A stretch of 64,000 nucleotides of DNA from JALJPB01 sp034111045. GTDB lineage: Bacteria > Pseudomonadota > Gammaproteobacteria > Enterobacterales > Alteromonadaceae. The stretch is from positions 1-64,000 of the forward strand of contig JAWUYA010000007.1 of assembly GCA_034111045.1 (NCBI GenBank). The letters run 5' to 3'. The notes beneath the pieces are model-generated. The model made no database searches. It worked only from the letters and a program-made list of their open reading frames with translations, and was not told where the DNA came from. Below are positions 34,727 to 42,580 of this stretch, piece by piece (the first letter of the stretch is position 1; each line of letters begins with the position of its first letter). The translations under genes and the position numbers were made by a program.

Positions 34727-34950
34727 GACTTTTTCTCTTTAATGACTCAGTTATCAACAATAACCACAGTGACTAATTGACTTTCAAGCTGCCCTTTAAC
34801 TTGGTTAGAGCAAAGCATATCGAAATGATTAGCTATTGTCGCAGTAATAACAACGCCAAGAATATCCAGGAAGAGTATCAGAGTTTACCGGTTTCAAATA
34901 TGGAAAATAGGCAGTATGTGAAGGAAAATACTCACCTTGATAAGAATATT

Positions 34951-34991
34951 GGTCACAATTGTACCGTTTAAATTAAGGTAAAATTGTGACC
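34951..34991. repeat. Long inverted repeat downstream of hupB
   Basis: GGTCACAATT-G-TACC and GGTA-A-AATTGTGACC form a 14-bp stem with one mismatch around an 11-base loop. It ends 8 bases after the hupB stop (minus-strand sense). It may be the hupB terminator or an mRNA-stabilising hairpin, but no T tract follows on either side. Confidence 0.6.
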
Positions 34992-34999
34992 AGACATGA

Positions 35000-35275
35000 C
35001 TAAACGTTAACAGCGTCTTTCAATGCTTTACCTGCTTTAAATGCAGGTACTTTGGCCGCAGCAATTTGGATCTCTGCACCGGTTTGAGGGTTACGACCAG
35101 TGCGGGCTGCACGGTCATTTACTTTGTAAGTACCAAAACCAACTAAGGCAACATCACCACCACTAGCTAGTTCCGCTGTTACTGAACCAATTAAACTATC
35201 TAACGCACGAGCTGCTGAAGCTTTCGAGATGTCTGCGCCTTCAGCCATTTTTGCTACTAATTCACTTTTGTTCAT
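35000..35275 (-). CDS. hupB: DNA-binding protein HU (HupB-like)
   Basis: A nucleoid-associated histone-like protein of 91 residues. It has a helical dimerisation half (MNKSELVAKMAEGADISKAS) and the DNA-embracing arm with VALVGFGTYKV, RAARTGRNPQTG and the GKALKDAVN end. It matches the beta type (HupB) of E. coli most closely, but it is not next to lon here. An AAGGA box lies 12 bases before the ATG. A sigma-70-like promoter at 35311-35339 and a long hairpin at 34951-34991 delimit a monocistronic unit. Confidence 0.95.
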   Translation of the reverse strand: MNKSELVAKMAEGADISKASAARALDSLIGSVTAELASGGDVALVGFGTYKVNDRAARTGRNPQTGAEIQIAAAKVPAFKAGKALKDAVNV

Positions 35276-35693
35276 TACTTGTAATCCTTAATTATTATTT
35301 TGTAACCAACATACTAAGAAATAATAGTTAATTGAGCAATAGAAATTGCCTTTTACCTGACATTAATTAATAGTTAACATTAATTTTTACTGTTATATTT
35401 AACTTATCTTCTGATTTATTTTTATTTCACACATTCGGTCTGAGCGCTTAAATATAACCTATCACCTCTAGTTTACCTGTCTCTGTTGTAATATAAAGCA
35501 CAGTGGAGTTGGCTAAAGCTTTGCGAAAATCGCCAAAATAAAAAGTCATTATGGATTTTAAAGTCATTATTTTATCGCGCGATTTTAATATAACCAATCA
35601 ATCTAGGGTCTACCTAGTATTAGCGATTACATAATAAGTACTGAGGATGACTGAGGATTTACTCAAATGAAACCGTATTAAATATAAACTGAG
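35276..35693. other. Intergenic region between hupB and rnpB
   Basis: About 420 AT-rich bases without a supported gene. It holds the hupB promoter, a direct repeat AAAGTCATTAT (two copies within about 35547-35572) and a direct repeat ACTGAGGAT (about 35640-35658). Confidence 0.5.
35311..35339 (-). promoter_or_regulatory. Candidate sigma-70 promoter of hupB
   Basis: TTGCTC (35334-35339) and TAGTAT (35311-35316) are separated by 17 bases. The predicted transcript would begin about 30 bases before the ATG. Confidence 0.45.
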
Positions 35694-35728
35694 TTAAAAA
35701 AAGCCTTCACATTTCTGCAAAGGCTTTA
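35694..35728 (-). terminator. Rho-independent terminator of rnpB
   Basis: On the minus strand AAAGCCTT and AAGGCTTT pair around a loop of about 12 bases and are followed by T residues (A7 on the plus strand at the left). It lies immediately after the RNase P RNA 3' end. Confidence 0.8.
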
Positions 35729-35735
35729 TCTTGAA

Positions 35736-36149
35736 TAAGTGAGCTGACCGTAAGCCGGGTTTTGTCTAGGACAATCATTCGTCTAGGCCTTAAATCGCTC
35801 TAAGGCTCAAGCAACCTACCCGGTTTCCACGCGAGCCACGCTTATACTATTGAAACTTTCGTTAAAATAGTCATGAAACCCTATTTGGTCTTGCTCCGGG
35901 TGGAGTTTACCCTGCAACCAACTGTTACCAGTGGTCCGGTGCGCTCTTACCGCACCCTTTCAGCCTTACCTGTTCCTCTTGCGAGGCCATCGGCGGTCTT
36001 CTCTCTGCTGCACTTGTCGTCGGCTTGCGCCGCCCAGGCGTTACCTGGCACCCTGCTCATTGGAGCCCGGACTTTCCTCCCCTTTACCCGTATACCTTCA
36101 GCTTACACCTCAGATACCACGATAAAGCAGCGATTGTCTGGTCAACTCG
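35736..36149 (-). ncRNA. rnpB: RNase P RNA (bacterial class A)
   Basis: The catalytic RNA that trims the 5' leaders of tRNAs. Conserved segments on the minus strand include the P4 5' half AGGGGAGGAAAGTCCGGGCT and GCAGGGTGCCAGGTAACGCC. Others are ACAGAGAG-type CAGCAGAGAG, GTAAACTCCACCCGGAGCAA with AGACCAAATAGG, and the 3' half GACAAAACCCGGCTTACGG. The ends pair as GAGTTGACC (5') with GGTCAGCTC (3'). Length about 414 nt. A promoter at 36156-36184 and a terminator at 35694-35728 flank it. Confidence 0.95.
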
Positions 36150-36155
36150 GGGCGC

Positions 36156-36184
36156 ATTCTACCTCTTGAGTCTACTTGGAGCAA
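36156..36184 (-). promoter_or_regulatory. Candidate sigma-70 promoter of rnpB with overlapping inverted repeat
   Basis: TTGCTC (36179-36184) and TAGAAT (36156-36161) are 17 bases apart, with the mature 5' end about 7 bases downstream. CTACTTG-CTC-CAAGTAG (36172-36188) is a 7-bp inverted repeat covering the -35 element. The G+C-rich GCGCCCC that follows resembles a stringent discriminator. Confidence 0.55.
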
Positions 36185-36199
36185 GTAGAAGCTCAAGCA

Positions 36200-37381
36200 C
36201 TAATGGAGAGAAGCAACAATTTCTCTAAAAAATGCGATGGTTTCTAACTTTGAATTTCGTTTATCTGAAAAATGTTTATCGGCACTATTTTTAACAATGA
36301 TCATATTTTCTTGTTGGTTAACATAAATATATTGGCCATAAACTCCCACGCAGAAAAACTCGCCAGCAATGGCCTCTGGTGGTAACCAAATTTGAAAACC
36401 ATAACCGAGTTTATTTTCACCTGATTTCAAATAGTCTGCTCCTGCTGTAGTCGATGCCTTTAACCAACGTTTAGACACTAACTGCTCACCGTTCCAGTTA
36501 CCATTATTTAATAGTAACCGACCAAAACGAGCATAATCACTCGTAATAACATTCAAGCCACCTAGCGCAAAAGCGGCACCTTTTGAGTCAGTGATCCAAG
36601 CGGCATCACTTTCCATACCAATTTTATTCCAAATACTCTCTTGTAATAATTGGACTAATGATTGGCCGCTAACTCTTCTTATAATCATACCAATGACATG
36701 AGTGTCCATACTGACATAATGAAAGACTTTTCCTGGTTCAGAGTCACCTTCAAGCCCGGTCGTCATTTCATCGAGCGAACCACCAACAGCCAATACTCGG
36801 CCCATTTTATTAATATCTGAATTGAAATCATGATAATTTTCATCCCATTTAACACCGGAAGACATTTGTAACACATTTATCACTTTAACGTTTTCATAAC
36901 CAGATCCTTTCATTTCAGGCAGGTAAAAACTCACCTTTTTGTCAATATCAATTTTCCCGGCATCCACTTGCATACCAAATAATACTGAAACAAAAGATTT
37001 GGCCATTGACCAAGAAATACGTTTATCGTTACTTTTAGTACCTAAGTAATAGTTTTCAAAAGTAACTTCATCATTTTTAATGACCATAAGTGCGGTAGTT
37101 GCACGACGTTTAAGAAAGTCATTCACAACTACCTCTTCTTTTCGGTAGGTAAAAATTTTAGGCAGGTCTTTGCTTGCTTGGTTGAATTGAAACGTTTGGC
37201 CTGTTTTTAAAATGGGTAGGGAGAGAATCGCCTGTTCCATATTTGAAAAATTACCAACAATTTTCTCTTGATCAAAGAGCGTAATAACGGCGTGTAACCT
37301 ATAAAGTTTTTGCCAATTAAACAAGGCTATAATGGTGAGTAAAACAACAAGTGAAATAATTATATTTTTAATAGTGTGCAT
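36200..37381 (-). CDS. Serine hydrolase of the class C beta-lactamase fold
   Basis: A 393-residue protein with a single N-terminal membrane helix (about 7-24), so anchored with its domain in the periplasm. The active-site Ser-x-x-Lys is SMAK in RISWSMAKSFVS. The second motif is Tyr in FHYVSMDTHVIG. The third box, usually HxG or KTG, is probably GVYGQYIYV. This fold covers esterases, peptidases and penicillin-binding-like enzymes, and the substrate is unknown. Monocistronic, divergent from nothing obvious and ending 50 bases before rnpB. Confidence 0.85.
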   Translation of the reverse strand: MHTIKNIIISLVVLLTIIALFNWQKLYRLHAVITLFDQEKIVGNFSNMEQAILSLPILKTGQTFQFNQASKDLPKIFTYRKEEVVVNDFLKRRATTALMVIKNDEVTFENYYLGTKSNDKRISWSMAKSFVSVLFGMQVDAGKIDIDKKVSFYLPEMKGSGYENVKVINVLQMSSGVKWDENYHDFNSDINKMGRVLAVGGSLDEMTTGLEGDSEPGKVFHYVSMDTHVIGMIIRRVSGQSLVQLLQESIWNKIGMESDAAWITDSKGAAFALGGLNVITSDYARFGRLLLNNGNWNGEQLVSKRWLKASTTAGADYLKSGENKLGYGFQIWLPPEAIAGEFFCVGVYGQYIYVNQQENMIIVKNSADKHFSDKRNSKLETIAFFREIVASLH

Positions 37382-37419
37382 CTCCGCTCTTTATTTAATG
37401 CTAATTACAATAACTTATT

Positions 37420-38337
37420 TTACACTTTTTGTAACTCTTCTAAATAAGCATCCAAGATCAAATTACTGCGAGCGCTTTTACTGGTAATTGCTGAAAATTT
37501 GGTATAAAAGTTACGACCATGGGCTTCGATAGTGCGAATTTTATCCTGAGCTACCCAGCGCTTAGCAAAGTGCGTAGGTAAAAAACCAATAAAACGTCCG
37601 GTTAAAATCAAAAATGCAATACCTTCTCGATCTGTTGATGAGGCCGTCGCTTTTAGTTTTCGTTGTTGCTGTTTGATCTTCGGTGATTGTGGATAGCTAG
37701 GTACAACGGCATCATATTCAGCCAAAGCTTCATCACTTATTTCATCTAAATCTTGTTTAAATAACGGATGCTGATCACTGCAATATAATAACGATTGCTC
37801 TTTATATAACGGGGCATAAATTAGCCCCGGTAGCGTCCGTAATTCAGGCACCACACCAATATGCAATTGACTATTTAACACACCACTTTCTATGTCGTTA
37901 GGTGGCATCATTCTGATATTAATCACTACGTCAGGCGCGCGGTGCTTTAGTGCACTTAATGCTTTGGTAATGCTCATTTTTTCGATGGTGACTAAATTAT
38001 CAGTGATCCCTATATTTAACTCACCAACTAAATCCGTATTAATGGCATTAATTTCAGCTCGAAAATTTTCAATACTGCCTAACAGGTGCATAGCTGATTG
38101 ATAGACTTGCTCTCCTTGAGGAGTAATCGAGAACCCTGAACGGCCACGATTACATAGCTTCATACTCAACAATGACTCCAGCTCAGAGATCGCTAAGCTG
38201 ATCGCTGGCCGACTAATATTGAGCTCAACTTCTGCGGCGGCAAAGCCTCCCGATTCAATAACAACCCGATAAATGCGTAACAAACGAACATGGGCATCAC
38301 CCAACTGCCGAGGTAATAAGTTTTTATTTTTGGTCAT
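37420..38337 (-). CDS. LysR-type transcriptional regulator
   Basis: Product of 305 residues from ATG 38337, which has a GAGGA box 5 bases upstream. A TTG at 38349 would add four residues. The N-terminal winged helix-turn-helix reads ESGGFAAAEVELNISRPAIS with LAISELESLLSMKLCNRG, and the C-terminal inducer-binding domain begins near 90 (GELNIGITDNL). It is divergent from the aminotransferase gene and separated by about 190 bases that hold a 14-bp palindrome, the usual layout for a LysR regulator of a catabolic operon. The inducer is probably an amino acid or amine (inference). Confidence 0.9.
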   Translation of the reverse strand: MTKNKNLLPRQLGDAHVRLLRIYRVVIESGGFAAAEVELNISRPAISLAISELESLLSMKLCNRGRSGFSITPQGEQVYQSAMHLLGSIENFRAEINAINTDLVGELNIGITDNLVTIEKMSITKALSALKHRAPDVVINIRMMPPNDIESGVLNSQLHIGVVPELRTLPGLIYAPLYKEQSLLYCSDQHPLFKQDLDEISDEALAEYDAVVPSYPQSPKIKQQQRKLKATASSTDREGIAFLILTGRFIGFLPTHFAKRWVAQDKIRTIEAHGRNFYTKFSAITSKSARSNLILDAYLEELQKV

Positions 38338-38403
38338 ATCAATCCTCAATCATTTAAAGATAAACAAGGCTAAATTCTGATTAAATAGGGATAAAGCCTT
38401 AGG

Positions 38404-38417
38404 TAAGTAATTACTTA
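38404..38417. promoter_or_regulatory. Palindromic candidate operator between lysR and the aminotransferase
   Basis: TAAGTAATTACTTA is a perfect 14-bp palindrome, 67 bases from the lysR start and 110 from the aminotransferase start. It is compatible with LysR-type regulation, but its fit to a T-N11-A site is only approximate. Confidence 0.4.
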
Positions 38418-38526
38418 ACTTAACTTTAAAAACATTAGCTTTAATAACCTATTAAATCATTGATAATGAGTCCAAGCAATCGCCATAGGCGAAAAAAGTA
38501 ACCTGAATAAATGCTGAGGCAATCAT

Positions 38527-39882
38527 ATGACTAACAACAAAATAGACAACCACGGTATTAGCCAAGCACAACTTGACGCACACTGGATGCCATTTACCGG
38601 TAACCGTGAATTTAAGAAAGACCCCCGTATTATCGTATCAGCTAAAGGTAACTACTATACCGACAGTGATGGTCGACAAATCTTTGATGGCCTTTCAGGA
38701 CTGTGGACATGTGGCGCAGGTCATGCCCGACCGGAGATCACTGAAGCGGTAAGCAAACAAGTGGCCACCTTAGACTATTCGCCGGCCTTTCAATTTGGTC
38801 ACCCTAAGTCATTTGAATTAGCGCACCGTATTACCCAATTAATGCCCGAGGGCTTAAACCGAGTATTTTTTACTGGCTCGGGATCTGAGTCAGTAGAAAC
38901 CGCATTAAAAATTGCGCGAGGTTACTGGCGTAAAAAAGGCATGGCCAGTAAAACCCGTTTTATTGGCCGTGCCAAAGGTTATCACGGCGTTAACTTCGGC
39001 GGGATTAGTGTCGGTGGTATTAACCCTAATCGGGCAATGTATGGTCAAGGTATAGAAGCGAGTCATCTACCGCATACGATGATCAGTGAGAACAAGTATT
39101 CCAAAGGGATGCCGACACAAGGTGCAAATTTAGCCGATGAATTAGAAGAAATGGTTGCCTTATATGATGCATCAAATATTGCGGCAGTAATTGTTGAGCC
39201 GCTTGCCGGCTCAACAGGAGTTATCCCACCGCCAGTAGGTTATTTGAAACGTTTGCGTGAACTTTGCACTAAACATAATATTTTATTAATTTTTGATGAA
39301 GTTATTACTGCCTTTGGTCGTATGGGCGCAAATACAGGAGCAGAAGAGTTTGGTGTAACGCCTGATTTAATGACGGTGGCAAAACAACTCACCAATGGTG
39401 TTATTCCTATGGGTGCAGTTATAGCTAAGCAAGAGATTTACGATACGTTTATAGAAACAGGAGGGCCTGAGTACATGTTAGAGTTGCCCCATGGTTATAC
39501 CTATTCAGCTCACCCTGTGGCTTGTGCCGCAGCATTGGCCTCATTAGATATTTTAGCAAATGATCGTTTACCCGAGCGTGTTAAATCAATTGCCCCCTAT
39601 TTCCAAGAAGCATTACATGGTTTGAAAGGGTCAAACCATATTATCGACATTCGTAACTACGGTTTAGCCGGTGCGGTAAGTATTGCTCCCTTTGGTGCTG
39701 AACAAGGCAAAGCAGAACCAGCCAAACGTCCTTACGAGATAGGCATGAAAATGTGGCAAAAAGGTTTTTATGTTCGCTACGGCGGTGATACCGTTCAGCT
39801 AGGGCTACCTTTTACCACGGAATTATCTGAGATTGACAGTATAGTAAATGCTCTAGGTGAAACACTGAGCGAAATTAATTAA
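38527..39882 (+). CDS. Class III omega-aminotransferase (beta-alanine:pyruvate type)
   Basis: A PLP-dependent transaminase of 451 residues. The lysine that binds PLP is K in TVAKQLTNGVIP. The phosphate-binding FFTGSGSESVETALK, YHGVN and the Asp of LLIFDEVITAFGRMG are standard. Order and sequence suggest an omega-amino acid:pyruvate enzyme, with the product going to the next gene's semialdehyde dehydrogenase. A GAGG box lies 12 bases before the ATG. First gene of a three-gene set under the divergent LysR regulator. The exact amine donor (beta-alanine, taurine or a longer amine) is not decided by the sequence. Confidence 0.88.
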   Translation: MTNNKIDNHGISQAQLDAHWMPFTGNREFKKDPRIIVSAKGNYYTDSDGRQIFDGLSGLWTCGAGHARPEITEAVSKQVATLDYSPAFQFGHPKSFELAHRITQLMPEGLNRVFFTGSGSESVETALKIARGYWRKKGMASKTRFIGRAKGYHGVNFGGISVGGINPNRAMYGQGIEASHLPHTMISENKYSKGMPTQGANLADELEEMVALYDASNIAAVIVEPLAGSTGVIPPPVGYLKRLRELCTKHNILLIFDEVITAFGRMGANTGAEEFGVTPDLMTVAKQLTNGVIPMGAVIAKQEIYDTFIETGGPEYMLELPHGYTYSAHPVACAAALASLDILANDRLPERVKSIAPYFQEALHGLKGSNHIIDIRNYGLAGAVSIAPFGAEQGKAEPAKRPYEIGMKMWQKGFYVRYGGDTVQLGLPFTTELSEIDSIVNALGETLSEIN

Positions 39883-39946
39883 CACAGAGTGGTTTTGATG
39901 AAAAATCAAAAATATTCAAAAAATTTATCAATTTAAGGAAGACAAA

Positions 39947-41437
39947 ATGACTACTATCGGCCACCTAATTAACGGTGAAATGATCAATAACGATACGCGT
40001 ACCCAAGCAGTATTTAACCCAGCAACTGGCGAAACGACTAAAAGAGTGGCACTGGCTAGCAAACAAACGGTTGAGCAAGCTATTGATGCTGCACAAGCGG
40101 CTTTTCCTCAGTGGCGCAATACCCCACCCATTAAACGCGCTCGTGTCATGTTTCGTTTTAAAGAATTACTGGAGAAAAATGCCGATAAAATTTGCCAATT
40201 AATTGGCCAAGAACACGGTAAAATTTCTCATGATGCGGCGGGTGAGTTACAACGCGGTATTGAAAACGTAGAATACGCCTGTGGCGCACCTCAGTTATTA
40301 AAAGGTGAACACAGCAAAAATGTAGGCCCAAACATTGATTCTTGGAGTGAATTTCAACCATTAGGTGTTGTCGCGGGTATCACCCCTTTTAACTTTCCTG
40401 CTATGGTGCCGATGTGGATGTTCCCACTAGCCATTGTTTGTGGTAATACCTTTATATTAAAACCGTCAGAACGCGACCCAAGCTCAACGTTACTGATTGC
40501 TCAACTGCTTAAAGAAGCGGGTTTACCCGATGGCGTAATGAACGTGGTCAATGGTGATAAAGAAGCGGTTGATACACTACTCAATGATAAACGCGTAAAA
40601 GCGGTAAGTTTTGTTGGCTCGACACCCATTGCCGAATATATTTATGCAACGGCTACTGCTAATGGTAAACGCTGCCAAGCTTTAGGTGGCGCTAAAAATC
40701 ACGCGATTATCATGCCTGATGCCGATATGAACAATGCCGCCAATCAGTTACTAGGTGCCGCTTTTGGTTCTTCTGGAGAACGCTGCATGGCACTTTCTGT
40801 TGCTGTTGCCGTTGGTGATGAAGCGGCTGACGCACTTATTACTAAAATGACTGAAGGCATGAAAGGACTCAGTGTTGGTGAGTATAGCAATGCTAATAAC
40901 GATTTTGGCCCAGTAATTACCGCCGCGCACCGCGATAAAGTCAATGGTTTTATTGAAAGTGCAAAAGCAGAAGGCGCGACACTTGTGGTTGATGGCCGTC
41001 ATCCTAAAATTGACGGTTTTGACAATGGCTTCTTTGTTGGTGCAACGTTAATCGACAATGTCTCTCAAGAAATGCTGAGCTATCAAGCTGAAATTTTTGG
41101 CCCAGTATTGCAAGTCGTTAGGGTAAAAACGATGCAAGAAGCTATGCAATTAATTAACGATCATGAATACGGTAATGGCACCTGTATTTTTACTCGTGAT
41201 GGTGAAGCCGCCCGCTATTTTTCTGATAATATTGAAGTCGGTATGGTGGGTATTAATGTCCCCTTGCCTGTACCTGTGGCGTACCACAGTTTTGGTGGTT
41301 GGAAACGTTCATTATTTGGTGATTTACATGCTTACGGTCCTGATGGCGTTCGTTTTTACACTAAACGTAAAACCATTACTCAGCGTTGGCCTTCAAGTGG
41401 TGTGCGTGAAGGGGTAAGCTTCGCTTTTCCAAGTTAG
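39947..41437 (+). CDS. mmsA: CoA-acylating (methyl)malonate-semialdehyde dehydrogenase
   Basis: An aldehyde dehydrogenase of 496 residues. Family-specific features are GHLINGEMI at the start, the GVVAGITPFNFPAMVPMWMF block (typical of CoA-acylating MmsA/IolA), and the catalytic Cys in GSSGERCMALSVAV. The C-terminal TITQRWPSSG is also characteristic. It would convert malonate semialdehyde to acetyl-CoA and CO2, completing beta-alanine breakdown started by the aminotransferase (inference from order). AAGGA lies 7-11 bases before the ATG. Confidence 0.92.
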   Translation: MTTIGHLINGEMINNDTRTQAVFNPATGETTKRVALASKQTVEQAIDAAQAAFPQWRNTPPIKRARVMFRFKELLEKNADKICQLIGQEHGKISHDAAGELQRGIENVEYACGAPQLLKGEHSKNVGPNIDSWSEFQPLGVVAGITPFNFPAMVPMWMFPLAIVCGNTFILKPSERDPSSTLLIAQLLKEAGLPDGVMNVVNGDKEAVDTLLNDKRVKAVSFVGSTPIAEYIYATATANGKRCQALGGAKNHAIIMPDADMNNAANQLLGAAFGSSGERCMALSVAVAVGDEAADALITKMTEGMKGLSVGEYSNANNDFGPVITAAHRDKVNGFIESAKAEGATLVVDGRHPKIDGFDNGFFVGATLIDNVSQEMLSYQAEIFGPVLQVVRVKTMQEAMQLINDHEYGNGTCIFTRDGEAARYFSDNIEVGMVGINVPLPVPVAYHSFGGWKRSLFGDLHAYGPDGVRFYTKRKTITQRWPSSGVREGVSFAFPS

Positions 41438-41471
41438 TCGTTCAGGAAAATAGTAGTTGTGAACTAATCTT

Positions 41472-41496
41472 ATCCCCGACTATTGTGATCGGGGAT
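41472..41496 (+). terminator. Hairpin after mmsA (possible terminator or attenuator)
   Basis: ATCCCCGA and TCGGGGAT form an 8-bp stem around a 9-base loop, followed only by TTCGAC, so it lacks a proper T tract. It lies between mmsA and the cupin gene and might reduce readthrough or stabilise mRNA. Confidence 0.45.
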
Positions 41497-41523
41497 TTCG
41501 ACATGATATTAAATGAGTAAAAC

Positions 41524-42321
41524 ATGTCAGATAAGACAATAATTCGATTAAGCCCAACGCCTAAAAACTTTGGCAAGGTCGCTGATGACTTAACAGATGA
41601 ACGGTTCGAGTCTTTACTGCCAACTCAGCATACTCATCGTTATTATGAAGATGATCAACTTGGTCTCTATATTGGTGTTTGGGATACCACTGATATGGTT
41701 GAAAATGCAGCACCTTATGGGTGTGATGCCTTTATGGTTGTGCTTGAAGGCCAAGCTGGTATTAAAAACATGAAAACCGGAGCACTTGAAAACGTGGCGG
41801 CTGGTGAAGCTTTTGTTATCCCTAAAGGCTATGATTGTCAGTGGCAGCAAAAGGGTTATTTACGTAAGTTTTATCTTATATCCAAACATCCTGATGAGAT
41901 AATGCCAGTTTCCCCGACCTGTGAAGGCATTATTAATATCAGTGCGGTGCATCGTAGCGCATCTGCAAAAAATACTGATAAAAACATTGATGTAAGCATA
42001 ACGGGTGATAGCTTTGTGATGAAAACGAGCAAACCTGTGAACAAAGGTCAACACCTTTACCAAGACCCTAGTGGGCGTTTTTTCTCGGGTATCTGGCAGA
42101 GTCAACAATTTGAAACCCAGCAACAAGCATTTCCGCGCAATGAGTTTATCTATATCCAATCAGGTGAACTAGTGTGTATTGACGAAAAAAATCAATCGCA
42201 TAAATTTAGCCAAGGAGACACCTTATTTATTCCCCGAGGCACCATTTGTCATTGGCGTGTTGATGACAGTGTTTGTACTTTTTATGCTGTTCTGCAAGCT
42301 GCTCACTCAACTCGATTATAA
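41524..42321 (+). CDS. Double-cupin protein
   Basis: A 265-residue protein with two cupin-type (DUF861-like) barrels. Cupin 1 covers about 50-120, with GCDAFMVVLEGQAGIKN and AAGEAFVIPKGYDCQW. Cupin 2 covers about 185-262, with NEFIYIQSGELVCIDE and SQGDTLFIPRGTICHW. Histidine metal ligands of classical cupins are mostly absent, which suggests a non-catalytic or ligand-binding role. Its place after the aminotransferase and semialdehyde dehydrogenase points to the same pathway, but no function can be assigned. Confidence 0.8.
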   Translation: MSDKTIIRLSPTPKNFGKVADDLTDERFESLLPTQHTHRYYEDDQLGLYIGVWDTTDMVENAAPYGCDAFMVVLEGQAGIKNMKTGALENVAAGEAFVIPKGYDCQWQQKGYLRKFYLISKHPDEIMPVSPTCEGIINISAVHRSASAKNTDKNIDVSITGDSFVMKTSKPVNKGQHLYQDPSGRFFSGIWQSQQFETQQQAFPRNEFIYIQSGELVCIDEKNQSHKFSQGDTLFIPRGTICHWRVDDSVCTFYAVLQAAHSTRL

Positions 42322-42580
42322 ACAATGCGGTCAGCATTTTTGACCAACATTGATGATCAGCGACAGGGCAGTGATGGTAATGAATCAGGCCTTCTTATCA
42401 TTTATTTAACTATGACTTATTTTAACCCTCTAAATATATACGCTATATAAGAGAATAACTGCTTGTTTTAGATGGTTAGGCCACTTAATAATAAATAATC
42501 TTTTCAAAGAGCTAACTTAAAGCAGACTATTAGGTATACTTTACTCACTCATTGTTCACCTTTTGCTTAGAGCGACTCTC

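Noticed and set aside
34777..34971. 64-codon plus-strand frame before hupB
   Set aside because: Its end runs into the hupB hairpin and it has no recognisable motif.
35873..36228. Three overlapping plus-strand frames across the RNase P RNA gene
   Set aside because: They are antisense shadows of the structured RNA, whose conserved helices explain the composition.
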